Positions 53,905 through 62,360 are shown, numbered from the stretch's first letter. The stretch: DNA of 64,000 bases from Jejuia sp040720935 (GCF_040720935.1 NZ_JBFDAE010000012.1:1-64000), one strand, 5' to 3'. The notes: a model not told the origin generated them from the letters alone. Numbers and translations: made by a program.

Positions 53905-55017
53905 TTATCGGTTTCTACGTCGTCTCCCCTTCTGTATTACTTCTTTTTCTAATTCTTCTTGAGTTAAATACCCATCATCATTAGTATCTATTTCAGAAAA
54001 ATGAGCCTTTAGAGGCCCTTTGATTTCATTTTGAGAAAGCTTTCCGTCTTTGTTACTATCCATTTGTTTAAAATGATCTTCTCCCCTTTGTCTTCCACCG
54101 CTACTATTACCTCTTTGTGTTTCTTGAGCAACTTCCCCCATTAAACACCTACTCACATAAGGAAACTCATTGGTCACCAAATACATGTATTTTCCAGCAA
54201 TGCTAATACCGTTACATTCATCTAAATCCCCCGTGCCTTCAACATATTCAAAATCTGATGTGTATGTGCCATTGTGATGACCATCTACTGCAATATCTAA
54301 AGTTTTTTTAGGATTGGTATATGTACAATTTTCGCCCTCGCGAGTACCCTTTACTAATTCATAACTTGGTTTGTAAGCACCGCTTTTTGAGTAATACATC
54401 GGGAAACCATCATGTGCAAAACCTACATGCACTAAATCTTCGCCTGTATCAAAATTTTCAATAACTGATGTTGGACTTCCATGATAATGATAAGCACCTG
54501 TCGGCTGTACGTGAGCGTTATTAAAATCAAGACCCAAATTTATCATATCTTGAAAAGCTTCAACACGGTAGTTTTCTCCTGTATCACAAACCACAACCTC
54601 GGCAGTTCCTGGCTCAAATTTCACGCCATTTAAAGCTACCCCAGGTTCTCTAACCCATTGAGGGGTTCCTGTATATTTTGGATTTACAGGAAACGAATAC
54701 GATTTGTTTTGTGCCGAAATAGTATTTGGGTTTCCTTTTCTTGGATATTCTCCTGTTTTATGATTTGGTAATGCATTGGTTACCATTTTGCGGGTTTCAC
54801 CATTAACAACTACAGTTGTTTTAGTTCCAAAATTCTCATCATTGAGGCTGTAATCTCCAAAATAAGCATTCTGTTGCATTGATGTGTTTTCTCTTGCTTG
54901 GGAATGAGAATGATTTTCCTCATGATCATGATGATGCATATTAGTAGCTACATGGCTATTGCAGGCCAACAACACACTTGCTGCAATAATTCCTATGACA
55001 CAAATATATTTACTCAT
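53905..55017 (-). CDS. YHYH lipoprotein with C-terminal EF-hand pair
   Basis: A 370-residue lipoprotein. The start at 55017 gives MSKYICVIGIIAASVLLACN with lipobox LLAC; the longer frame from 55044 would begin inside the promoter -10 box. The YHYH domain has GAYHYHGSPTSV and the region TVVVNGETRKMVTNALPNHK. Two EF-hand loops (DSNKDGKLSQNE; DTNDDGYLTQEE) and a basic tail close it. It likely binds Ca2+ and another metal at the cell surface. The EF-hand part is nearly the same as the separate EF-hand gene nearby. Confidence 0.85.
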   Translation of the reverse strand: MSKYICVIGIIAASVLLACNSHVATNMHHHDHEENHSHSQARENTSMQQNAYFGDYSLNDENFGTKTTVVVNGETRKMVTNALPNHKTGEYPRKGNPNTISAQNKSYSFPVNPKYTGTPQWVREPGVALNGVKFEPGTAEVVVCDTGENYRVEAFQDMINLGLDFNNAHVQPTGAYHYHGSPTSVIENFDTGEDLVHVGFAHDGFPMYYSKSGAYKPSYELVKGTREGENCTYTNPKKTLDIAVDGHHNGTYTSDFEYVEGTGDLDECNGISIAGKYMYLVTNEFPYVSRCLMGEVAQETQRGNSSGGRQRGEDHFKQMDSNKDGKLSQNEIKGPLKAHFSEIDTNDDGYLTQEELEKEVIQKGRRRRNR

Positions 55018-55043
55018 AACTTTAAGATCTTTTGTATTGGCCA

Positions 55044-55071
55044 TTTAGATGCAGTTTCAGCATAAAACTTG
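55044..55071 (-). promoter_or_regulatory. ECF-type promoter motif, copy 4 (YHYH-EF-hand gene)
   Basis: Minus-strand CAAGTTT-N12-GCATCTAAA, with 26 nt from the end of the second box to the ATG at 55017. This position supports the shorter start of that gene. Confidence 0.9.
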
Positions 55072-55078
55072 TAATATA

Positions 55079-56506
55079 TTACTTATTTAAGTAACTGTTT
55101 ACAGCTGATGTTCGTGCTGAAACATGACTTTTTAACTGATTAACAGCCGTTTGAAAATCAGCAGGCGAATTTAAAAATGTATATCCTGAAACTTCTGAAG
55201 TTGCATATGGCTCTACTAGAGCAGAATATGAATCATAAAGCGTTTGCATACTACCCGTATTAAAAGCACCGTCTATAACTTCTTGAAGATACGTTTCGTA
55301 TTTAGCTCTGTAAACTTCATCTTGATACATATATCCAATTATAGGCCATTGTGCCGTATTCAAATCTGAAAAATCCAATGCTAATGAACCTTCTCTTTTT
55401 CCATCTTGTAACGCTTCATTATTATCCCAAGGAATCCAAGTTAATTTTTCAGTATCTGGATTATTGTACAAAAAATAATTATGTGTCATACGCCCATAGG
55501 TATCCCAATTTTGAATGACGGTATTTACTGCTAAGTATTTTAAAAACACGTCCGTATCAAAAACGGTTTCTAGGTTTGCTCTCCAAGTTCCGGCATCTGT
55601 AGTTCTAATATTATCATTAATGGCCGTTAATAACGCTTGGACATCCGAGAAATCAGCCTCATCTTCATTGGTTTTTTTCTCATACTCACCTTCATCAAAC
55701 GTGCCTGCCGCAAAACTTGCCGCATCGCCATCTGGCTTGTATAAATTACCATCATCATCAGAAAACTGCTCATCTATAACCGTATCGTCAACTTCTTCAA
55801 CTAAAGTATATAACCCAAAATATTGAGGGCCCTCGCCATAATCTACATAAAGCGTATAAAATGCCGTATGAGACCCTACCAATCCTGCATTTCTAAATAC
55901 GTCACCAGCCACTTTTTCGCGTAGCATAGACCTGTCGTTAAAATTATTTTTAAGGCTTAATTTTTTAAAACCATAAAATCGTTGGTTATCAATTTGTGGA
56001 TAATCATCTTCAAACTCATCAAAATCTAATTTGAATGATAACTTTAAAATCCCATTTCTCCAACTGGATTGTAAGCTAGAGTTTCCTTTAAAGCGCACAC
56101 CTACACGATACCATTGCTTATCGTTATAAAACACCTCGGCGGGCACAAAAATTGGATTTTCATCGGTTTCAATTAAACCGCCACGTCCACCAGAACCAAA
56201 AGTGCCATACGTTGCTGTCATATCATTCAACATACTTTGCCAACGCGCTTCTGCAATAACTATGTCTAGTCTTTTTACAGTATTGTCTTCAAAAACCTCG
56301 CTAAAATCCGGGTCTGCACTTTTACTATGCGTTGCATCTGTCCAATCTGTAGCTTCGAAATCTGTATCATCAATAACAACTTCTTCTTCCTCTTCCATTT
56401 CAACTTCTCCCGATGTGTCATCATTACTACATCCAATAACACATAATGCGAACATTATAAAAATTGATGTTTTAGATATCGATTTAAGTTTGTTTATTAT
56501 TTTCAT
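55079..56506 (-). CDS. CotH kinase family lipoprotein
   Basis: A 475-residue CotH-type protein kinase-like lipoprotein with lipobox VIGC. After an acidic linker (EEEEEVVIDDTDFE) comes the CotH fold (VRFKGNSSLQS; LKNNFNDRSMLREKVA; TLYVDYGEGPQYFGLYTLVEEVDDT), including WDNNEALQDG as a probable metal-binding Asp region. Spore CotH phosphorylates coat proteins; extracytoplasmic homologues of this phylum have unknown targets. It shares a transcript with the EF-hand gene, 24 nt upstream. Confidence 0.9.
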   Translation of the reverse strand: MKIINKLKSISKTSIFIMFALCVIGCSNDDTSGEVEMEEEEEVVIDDTDFEATDWTDATHSKSADPDFSEVFEDNTVKRLDIVIAEARWQSMLNDMTATYGTFGSGGRGGLIETDENPIFVPAEVFYNDKQWYRVGVRFKGNSSLQSSWRNGILKLSFKLDFDEFEDDYPQIDNQRFYGFKKLSLKNNFNDRSMLREKVAGDVFRNAGLVGSHTAFYTLYVDYGEGPQYFGLYTLVEEVDDTVIDEQFSDDDGNLYKPDGDAASFAAGTFDEGEYEKKTNEDEADFSDVQALLTAINDNIRTTDAGTWRANLETVFDTDVFLKYLAVNTVIQNWDTYGRMTHNYFLYNNPDTEKLTWIPWDNNEALQDGKREGSLALDFSDLNTAQWPIIGYMYQDEVYRAKYETYLQEVIDGAFNTGSMQTLYDSYSALVEPYATSEVSGYTFLNSPADFQTAVNQLKSHVSARTSAVNSYLNK

Positions 56507-56530
56507 ATGCTTAGGTTTTAGTGTTTTTTT

Positions 56531-56818
56531 CTAGTTTCTTTCTCTTCTTTTTGGCTTAGGAGCTTTCTTTAATTCCTCTTCTGTAATAAATCCATCTTCA
56601 TCAGCATCAACTTCATCAAAATTCTTTTTTAAAGGGCCTTTTACTTCTTTCTTTGATAATTTGCCATCTTCGTTGGCATCCATCTTTTCTAGTAATTGTT
56701 CAAAAGTTGGACGCTCCTTTCTATCGCCTTTGTTTTCTGATTGTCCAAAAGAACTATTTGCCACAAAACATGTTACTCCTAAAATCAATAGTACGATCCT
56801 CAATTTTTCTCGTTTCAT
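56531..56818 (-). CDS. Exported EF-hand protein
   Basis: A 95-residue protein with a signal peptide (cleavage near FGQSE, residue 27). Two EF-hand loops follow, DANEDGKLSKKE and DADEDGFITEEE, with KGPLKKNFDE between them. It likely binds Ca2+ in the periplasm or outside the cell. The pair is very similar to the EF-hand tail of the YHYH protein encoded at 53.9-55.0 kb. Confidence 0.88.
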   Translation of the reverse strand: MKREKLRIVLLILGVTCFVANSSFGQSENKGDRKERPTFEQLLEKMDANEDGKLSKKEVKGPLKKNFDEVDADEDGFITEEELKKAPKPKRRERN

Positions 56819-56844
56819 TAGTATAAATTTTATTGTTATGAGTT

Positions 56845-56872
56845 TTTAGATGCTTTACTATTTTTAAACTTG
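56845..56872 (-). promoter_or_regulatory. ECF-type promoter motif, copy 3 (EF-hand/CotH transcript)
   Basis: Minus-strand CAAGTTT-N12-GCATCTAAA, 26 nt upstream of the EF-hand ATG. Confidence 0.9.
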
Positions 56873-56942
56873 TGGACGCAACTGTTAAAAAACTCATAAA
56901 TAAAAAAGACGCTCTGAACTGAGCGTCTTTAACATTTTAATC

Positions 56943-57485
56943 TTATTGATTTGGGCGTGGCGGTGGCCAAATGCCATCCCTGTTTTCAGGTCTAGGGAGT
57001 CTATCACCATCTGGTCTATTTCCATGAGGAGGCCCCTGTTCCCTGCCCCCACGCCTGAGTGCATCTTGAATAATTTTTCCAAACTTTTCTTTTTGGCTGT
57101 CATTGCATAATTCCTGAACTTGCTTAAAATGACGGTACACTTCCAAATCCTTGGTCGCTTCTAAATCTCCAATCAATGAAGCTATAGAATCCCGATTAAT
57201 ATGTTCCGAAGCCGTATCGGACAAACCACCAAAAAACACATCTTTAAGCTCCCGAATGTCATCAGAAATTCCACGGATTTTTTGCCGATGTTCACGAGTC
57301 AATGCCCTAAACTGTTCCTTTTGTATATCATCAAAACCAAGCTCTTTAACCAAAAAAGTTCCTGGAGGTCTATGTTCATTAGTTTGTTGCTTGGTTTCAC
57401 CTCTGCCTAAATAATTATAAAGAAAAAAGGCATTTACCACAATCAAAAAAATGAGTAAAATATATAAGGGTAAATTTTTTCGCAT
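56943..57485 (-). CDS. Spy/CpxP-like periplasmic protein
   Basis: A 180-residue protein with an N-terminal membrane helix (residues 6-24) and a helical periplasmic domain (FDDIQKEQFRALTREHRQK; QELCNDSQKEKFGKII). A Pro/Arg/Gly-rich tail (PPHGNRPDGDRLPRPENR) ends it. It resembles the periplasmic heavy-metal sensor/CpxP group. It follows the 107-residue membrane protein by 2 nt, completing module B. Confidence 0.8.
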   Translation of the reverse strand: MRKNLPLYILLIFLIVVNAFFLYNYLGRGETKQQTNEHRPPGTFLVKELGFDDIQKEQFRALTREHRQKIRGISDDIRELKDVFFGGLSDTASEHINRDSIASLIGDLEATKDLEVYRHFKQVQELCNDSQKEKFGKIIQDALRRGGREQGPPHGNRPDGDRLPRPENRDGIWPPPRPNQ

Positions 57486-57487
57486 AA

Positions 57488-57811
57488 TTAATTGTTTAAA
57501 ATTAAGCTGTAATCTTCACTTTCGGACAAGCCATAAGATGTGGCAAATTCACTTACATTTTCCTCATAATCGGAAGCCGTTTCCAATTTAGTAAACGCAA
57601 TTACGTTCAAAATCACCACACAAGCTAAAGTGGCCAATTGCAATTGGGGCGTAAACCAAGCCCATATTGTATTTTGCGTCTCCTTATTTTCTGCAAATAA
57701 AACGTTCATGGTTTTATCCTTAAAAAAAGGAGACACGTTAACTTCCTTAATGTTATCCAAAACATTTAAGGTCTCGTCAATTTGTTGTTGTAGGTTGTTA
57801 TTTGTTTCCAT
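57488..57811 (-). CDS. Single-helix membrane protein, probable anti-sigma factor (module B)
   Basis: A 107-residue protein that was not recognised by family. A cytoplasmic N-terminus (TLNVLDNIKEVNVSPFFKDK) precedes one membrane helix (about 60-80) and a short acidic periplasmic tail. Placed between ECF sigma and Spy-like genes, it is the likely anti-sigma. The ATG is only 8 nt from the -10 box of its promoter motif, so its mRNA leader may be very short. Confidence 0.7.
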   Translation of the reverse strand: METNNNLQQQIDETLNVLDNIKEVNVSPFFKDKTMNVLFAENKETQNTIWAWFTPQLQLATLACVVILNVIAFTKLETASDYEENVSEFATSYGLSESEDYSLILNN

Positions 57812-57819
57812 ATCAAATA

Positions 57820-57847
57820 TTTAGATGCACTAAGTTTATAAAACTTG
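57820..57847 (-). promoter_or_regulatory. ECF-type promoter motif, copy 2 (anti-sigma transcript)
   Basis: Minus-strand CAAGTTT-N12-GCATCTAAA, located between the sigma gene stop and the anti-sigma start. It would give a transcript separate from the sigma gene. Confidence 0.85.
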
Positions 57848-57849
57848 CG

Positions 57850-58428
57850 TCAGTTTTCATTTTTATAAAAATTTTCCAGAAGTTTCTGTAAATTCTTTTT
57901 CGCCCGAAACATCAAAGACTCCACCGAACTGACACTTTTCTCCGTAATATCACTAATCTCTTGGTAACTTTTCCCGTCCACTTTATGCAAGGTAAACACC
58001 ACCTTTTGAGCTTCGGGCAACTGATTTATCGCATAAAACAAAGTTTCACTTTTCTCCTTATTTTCCAAAATAATTCCTGGATGATTCATCTCCGTAAAGT
58101 AGCTCGTCTTATCCACAGGAATCGCGTTCCCCGTAATCGATTGCATAAACCCAAACCGCTTTTTCGTATTGCGTTTTCTAATAAATTCCAAACACTTATT
58201 GGTCGTAATTCGGTAAATCCAAGTCGATAATTTCGAATTCCCTTTAAACTTCCCAATGGAATTAAACACCTCTACAAACACCTCCTGCGCAATATCCTCC
58301 GCATCCTCTTTGTTGGGCACAAACGAAATACAAGTCGCAAACACCTTCTGCTGAAAATCATCCAACAACCTCCCATACGCATTCGCATTATGGTTTTTAA
58401 GTCCCGCTATAAATTCGTGTTCCGTCAA
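57850..58428 (-). CDS. ECF RNA polymerase sigma factor (module B)
   Basis: A 192-residue ECF sigma factor starting with TTG at 58428; no better start exists upstream because a stop lies directly before it. Region 2 has NKEDAEDIAQEVFVEVFNS and KLSTWIYRITTNKCLEF. Region 4 has LPEAQKVVFTLHKVDGKSYQEISD. It is the likely reader of the five CAAGTTT-N12-GCATCTAAA promoters, one of which drives its own gene. Confidence 0.92.
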   Translation of the reverse strand: MTEHEFIAGLKNHNANAYGRLLDDFQQKVFATCISFVPNKEDAEDIAQEVFVEVFNSIGKFKGNSKLSTWIYRITTNKCLEFIRKRNTKKRFGFMQSITGNAIPVDKTSYFTEMNHPGIILENKEKSETLFYAINQLPEAQKVVFTLHKVDGKSYQEISDITEKSVSSVESLMFRAKKNLQKLLENFYKNEN

Positions 58429-58452
58429 ATATTAAAATTAAACTTGTACAAG

Positions 58453-58480
58453 TTTAGATGCTTGAAAAAATAAAAACTTG
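58453..58480 (-). promoter_or_regulatory. ECF-type promoter motif, copy 1 (sigma gene autoregulation)
   Basis: Minus-strand CAAGTTT-N12-GCATCTAAA, 24 nt upstream of the TTG start. An extra CAAGTTT copy follows immediately after the second box. Confidence 0.9.
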
Positions 58481-58499
58481 TGCTTGGTAATTATTTTTT

Positions 58500-58590
58500 G
58501 GGCGTTACCCTATCGGGTCAGGCTTTCCGTTACAAGTCCTCGCGCCTCCTACGTCGGGCTGTGGGCTATCCACTTCAATCCTTAACGCGA
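58500..58590. repeat. Dispersed intergenic element with GGGCGTTACCC end, copy A
   Basis: It starts GGGCGTTACCC, continues with GGGTCAGGCTTTCC and ends GGCTATCCACTTCAATCC...TTAACGCGA. An inverted copy with the same ends and a different middle lies at 62361-62516. The rest of the 58429-58849 gap has no gene. Confidence 0.75.
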
Positions 58591-58668
58591 CAAGTCCGCA
58601 AAAGCAATTTCTAAAAACAAAGTTAAACCCAATCCGCAAGAGTTAGCAATGTAATAAAAAAAAGCCTC

Positions 58669-58695
58669 CCCTAACCCCTCCTTCGGAGGGGAAAC
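58669..58695. repeat. Palindrome of the CCCCTCC/GGAGGGG family
   Basis: CCCCTAACCCCTCCTTCGGAGGGG forms a hairpin with a TTC loop in the gap before the methyltransferase gene. Related copies are at 3114-3129 and 62151-62232. Confidence 0.7.
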
Positions 58696-58849
58696 TCATT
58701 AGCAAATCAAACCCCATATTATGAGATGTCCACTGCCCTTGACATGACAAAACGCTCCAATTCATCACAAATAACCACACGTTTTTAAACCCACAAACAA
58801 ATCAAAAATCCAACATTAAAACGTACCTTTGCACCCTCAATAAAACACC

Positions 58850-60064
58850 ATGCGATTACACAGAAACCTCTGCTTTGCAGTTATAGACGGATTAACCCTA
58901 ATCTTCAACGAAGGTAAATACGCCGATAAAGTCATACAACAACTCTTGAAGCGCGACAAACGTTGGGGCGCACGAGACAGAGGCTTCGTTGCCGAAACCA
59001 CATACGACATTGTACGCTGGAAACGGCTATACGCAGAAATAGCAGAAGTAAAAGAACCTTTTGATCGTGATAACCTATGGCGCATGTTTGCCGTTTGGGC
59101 AACCCTAAATGGCATCACATTACCAGACTGGAAATATTTCGAAAACACTCCAACGCGAAAAATAAAAGGCCGTTTTGATGAGCTTTCAAAAGTTAGAAAA
59201 CTAAGAGAATCCATTCCAGATTGGATGGACGACATTGGTTTGTCCGAATTAGGCGAAACCAAATGGACCAAAGAAATAGCAATGCAAAACCAACAAGCAG
59301 ACGTTATTTTAAGAACCAACACCTTAAAAACCACAAAGGAAAATTTACAGAATATACTATCTGACGAAGGCATAGAAACCGAATTCATAAAAGGTTACAA
59401 CTCTGCATTAAAACTTGTAGAACGTGCCAACGTTTTTGTAACTGATGCCTTTAAAAAAGGCTATTTTGAAGTGCAAGATGCCTCCTCACAATTGGTAGCC
59501 GATTACTTAGATGTAAAACCAGGCATGAAAGTGGTAGATACTTGTGCAGGCGCAGGCGGAAAAACATTGCACGTTGCGTCTTTAATGGAAAACAAAGGAC
59601 AAATTGTTGCCATGGACATTTACGAAAGTAAGCTCAAAAAATTAAAAATAAGAGCCAGACGTAACGGTGTACATAATGTCGATTTAAAAGTGATTGACTC
59701 TACAAAACCCATCAAAAAATTATACGATAAGGCAGACCGTGTGTTGATTGACGCCCCATGTTCAGGTTTAGGCGTTCTTCGCCGCAACCCCGATGCCAAA
59801 TGGAAATTAGCACCAGAGTTTTTAGACAAAATTAGAGGCGTGCAACAGGATGTTTTGCAACAATACTCCAAAATGGTAAAAACAGGAGGTAAATTAGTTT
59901 ATGCTACATGCTCCGTATTACCATCCGAAAATCAAAAGCAAGTGGAAGCCTTTTTAAAATCTGAAGCAGGTGCTAATTTTGAGTTTGTAAAAGATAAAAA
60001 AGTGTTGGCTCACGAAAGTGGATTTGATGGGTTTTATATGGCTCTTTTGGAAAGAAAAGGTTAA
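58850..60064 (+). CDS. RsmB/NOP-type RNA (cytosine-5) methyltransferase
   Basis: A 404-residue SAM-dependent methyltransferase. A short N-terminal RNA-binding part (RHNLC, then KRDKRWGARDRGFVAETTYDI) precedes a class I fold. DTCAGAGGKTLHVASLM is the SAM site near residue 225. The first catalytic Cys is in DAPCSGLGVLRRNPD near 303, the second in ATCSVLPSENQ near 355. It likely methylates 16S rRNA (m5C967-like) or tRNA. Confidence 0.92.
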   Translation: MRLHRNLCFAVIDGLTLIFNEGKYADKVIQQLLKRDKRWGARDRGFVAETTYDIVRWKRLYAEIAEVKEPFDRDNLWRMFAVWATLNGITLPDWKYFENTPTRKIKGRFDELSKVRKLRESIPDWMDDIGLSELGETKWTKEIAMQNQQADVILRTNTLKTTKENLQNILSDEGIETEFIKGYNSALKLVERANVFVTDAFKKGYFEVQDASSQLVADYLDVKPGMKVVDTCAGAGGKTLHVASLMENKGQIVAMDIYESKLKKLKIRARRNGVHNVDLKVIDSTKPIKKLYDKADRVLIDAPCSGLGVLRRNPDAKWKLAPEFLDKIRGVQQDVLQQYSKMVKTGGKLVYATCSVLPSENQKQVEAFLKSEAGANFEFVKDKKVLAHESGFDGFYMALLERKG

Positions 60065-60070
60065 TACCTT

Positions 60071-60143
60071 GTCAATCTGAACTTGTTACAGAATCTTTTA
60101 AACTTACAAATAAAATGAGAACCTGAAACAAGTTCAGATTGAC
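60071..60143. repeat. 21-bp inverted repeat between two genes
   Basis: The arms at 60071-60091 and 60123-60143 match in 20 of 21 positions (GTCAATCTGAACTTGTT... with its complement) around a 31-nt loop. It could fold as a terminator-like hairpin and belongs to the CTGAAACAAGTTCAG repeat family. Confidence 0.75.
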
Positions 60144-60166
60144 GAAAATATGGCTATTTTTAAATC

Positions 60167-61027
60167 ATGAATACTGATTTTAAAATATACTTATCAGATT
60201 TACTAAGCGAATCCTTTACCAATATAAGTATTGTAAGCGGTGGCGACATCTCCCAAGCCTACCGCATTGAAACAGCAAACAACAGTTACTTTTTAAAACT
60301 AAACAGCGCTCCAGATGCATTAACCATGTTTCAAACCGAAGCTTACGGATTACAAACTATAGCCAAAACCAACACCATAAAAACACCAAACGTTTTAGGT
60401 TGCGATAGTTTTGAGAATTCAGCGTTTTTATTGCTGGAGTTTATCGAATCTAAATCACCCTCGGCCAAGGATTATAAAAATCTTGGTGAGCAATTGGCAC
60501 GACTACACCAATGTACTTCTGAGAATTTCGGGTTAGATCAAGATAATTTTATTGGTCGCTTACCACAAAGCAATACTAAGCATAATACCTGGGAGGATTT
60601 TTATACATACGAGCGCTTACTACCCCAATTAGATCTAGCCAAACAAAAGGGCTTGCTTAAAAGTTTGGAATGCCCAAACATAGAACACATAAAAAAACAA
60701 CTTAAACCTCTTTTTGAAAACATCAAACCCGCTTTACTCCATGGTGATTTATGGAGTGGTAATTATTTAATTTCGTTGGATGGTAAGCCTTATTTGGTTG
60801 ACCCTTCTTTGTATTACGGACATTATGAGGTTGATATTGCAATGAGTAAATTATTTGGCGGTTTTGGCAGTTCGTTTTACGAGTCTTACCATAGAGATTT
60901 TCCTGTTGAAGAACAGACTTCAGCAAGAATAGAAATTTATCAACTGTATTATTTGTTGGTGCATTTGAATATGTTTGGGCGGTCGTATTATGGTTCGGTG
61001 GTTTCTATTTTAAATAAGTATTTTTGA
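60167..61027 (+). CDS. Fructosamine kinase-like protein
   Basis: A 286-residue kinase of the fructosamine/ketosamine-3-kinase family. SQAYRIETANNSYFLKLN is the N-lobe. LLHGDLWSGNYLIS holds the catalytic Asp, and YLVDPSLYYGHYEVDIAMSKLF the DFG-like region. It phosphorylates glycation products to start deglycation. Length is usual. It is preceded by a 21-bp inverted repeat. Confidence 0.9.
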   Translation: MNTDFKIYLSDLLSESFTNISIVSGGDISQAYRIETANNSYFLKLNSAPDALTMFQTEAYGLQTIAKTNTIKTPNVLGCDSFENSAFLLLEFIESKSPSAKDYKNLGEQLARLHQCTSENFGLDQDNFIGRLPQSNTKHNTWEDFYTYERLLPQLDLAKQKGLLKSLECPNIEHIKKQLKPLFENIKPALLHGDLWSGNYLISLDGKPYLVDPSLYYGHYEVDIAMSKLFGGFGSSFYESYHRDFPVEEQTSARIEIYQLYYLLVHLNMFGRSYYGSVVSILNKYF

Positions 61028-61325
61028 TACGTTCTGTCATTCCTAAACAAGTAGGAATCAAAACAATTTAAAAAATGATCCAATCTAAACATGGCTTTAA
61101 AAGTAATAGCCATAAGAGAGTAAATCTATTCCCCAATGGCTATCAGGACGTATCTCTATCTGTTATCTAACCCAAAAATAGTGCCTTGCAGTTTGTGATA
61201 CACCGCCTTGATAAAAATCAGTCCCAAGACTGATGAAGATCATTTTTTCTGTTTTTTTTAATCATTACCTTTAATTTAATAAATGTACTATGGTGCATTA
61301 AATCATTAATTTAAAACACCCGGTT

Positions 61326-61793
61326 ATGACTATTAGAAATAAATTCTCAATCGATCTTTCGAATTATTTAATGGTGTTTGTCCTGTTATGTGGGAGCTTA
61401 CTAATAAGCAGCTGTGTTAAGCAGTCGCGTGGATTTGCATTGCCTGAAGGCGATATTGAACAGGGAAAAGCGACCTATAAGAGATTGGTATGTTATGAAT
61501 GTCATAGTATTCCAAATATTGAATGGAAAGGCGGAAACGATAATCTAAAAATACATCTTGGTGGCGAAGTAACAGCTCCAAAAACCTATGGAGAACTGGT
61601 TACTTCAGTAATTAATCCTTCTCACAAAATCGCATCATTCTACAATCAAAAAACCTCTACCGAAGGAGGCCTTTCAAAGATGAAGAATTACAATGAAATT
61701 ATGACTGTTCAGGAACTTATTGATCTTGTTACTTTTCTTCAATCAGAATATCAAGTGGTATCACCACCAACCTCATACACTCCTTATTATTGA
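61326..61793 (+). CDS. C-type cytochrome lipoprotein
   Basis: A 155-residue exported protein. Its signal region ends LLISSCVKQS (likely lipobox Cys). The haem motif CYECH follows KATYKRLV, as in class I cytochromes. SKMKNYNEIMTVQELIDLVTFLQ supplies the usual distal Met and C-terminal helix. It is isolated between repeat-rich gaps. Electron partner unknown. Confidence 0.85.
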   Translation: MTIRNKFSIDLSNYLMVFVLLCGSLLISSCVKQSRGFALPEGDIEQGKATYKRLVCYECHSIPNIEWKGGNDNLKIHLGGEVTAPKTYGELVTSVINPSHKIASFYNQKTSTEGGLSKMKNYNEIMTVQELIDLVTFLQSEYQVVSPPTSYTPYY

Positions 61794-62150
61794 GTGCTTA
61801 AGGAACGCGTAAAAATAAGAGGGAAATCTATCTATATTTCAAACAAAATCAGAGAGGTTTTATTACTGCTTAAGGGTATTAAAGAGCCATATTCGAATAA
61901 CTATTCTTTCAGATCATACCCTGCTGCCGCTAATCTGCGCTTAGTGGCATTACAAATCAAAACATGTCTTTTCCTAAAGTGGTTATATGCCTTCGCAGGA
62001 ATGACAAAACCATTGGTTAAGCAAGGACCTTGGCGGATAGTTGCGTTAGAATTTTTATGGTTTAAGCAAGTGAATAGTTGTGCTTTTTTTATACATACCC
62101 AACTACTACAAGTTTGTAATTTCTGGCGTAAAAAATAATTAAAAATTTCA

Positions 62151-62232
62151 CACCTCCCTTAATCCCTCCTTATTAGGAGGGAAACTGTAGCGTATGAGTT
62201 TCCCCTCCTGGGAGGGATTAAGGGGTGGGTCC
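62151..62232. repeat. Long imperfect palindrome with CCTCCC/GGGAGG arms
   Basis: CCTCCCTTAATCCCTCC and its complement GGAGGGATTAAGGGGTGG lie about 30 nt apart, each beside a smaller GGAGGG hairpin. A full-sized member of the CCCCTCC family also seen near 3.1 and 58.7 kb. Confidence 0.75.
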
Positions 62233-62360
62233 AACAGAGCCCTTTTCAATATTTATTTACTAATTGAAGAATAAATTATTTGTTTAGCTGATTAGATAGA
62301 ACTCAATTTTCAAGTACACAAAATGTTTACGGACTGGATACTGCCAACTGCTGACTGGTT

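Noticed and set aside
61794..62138. 114-codon frame after the cytochrome gene
   Set aside because: It overlaps dispersed repeat fragments, has mixed composition, and no homology is evident.
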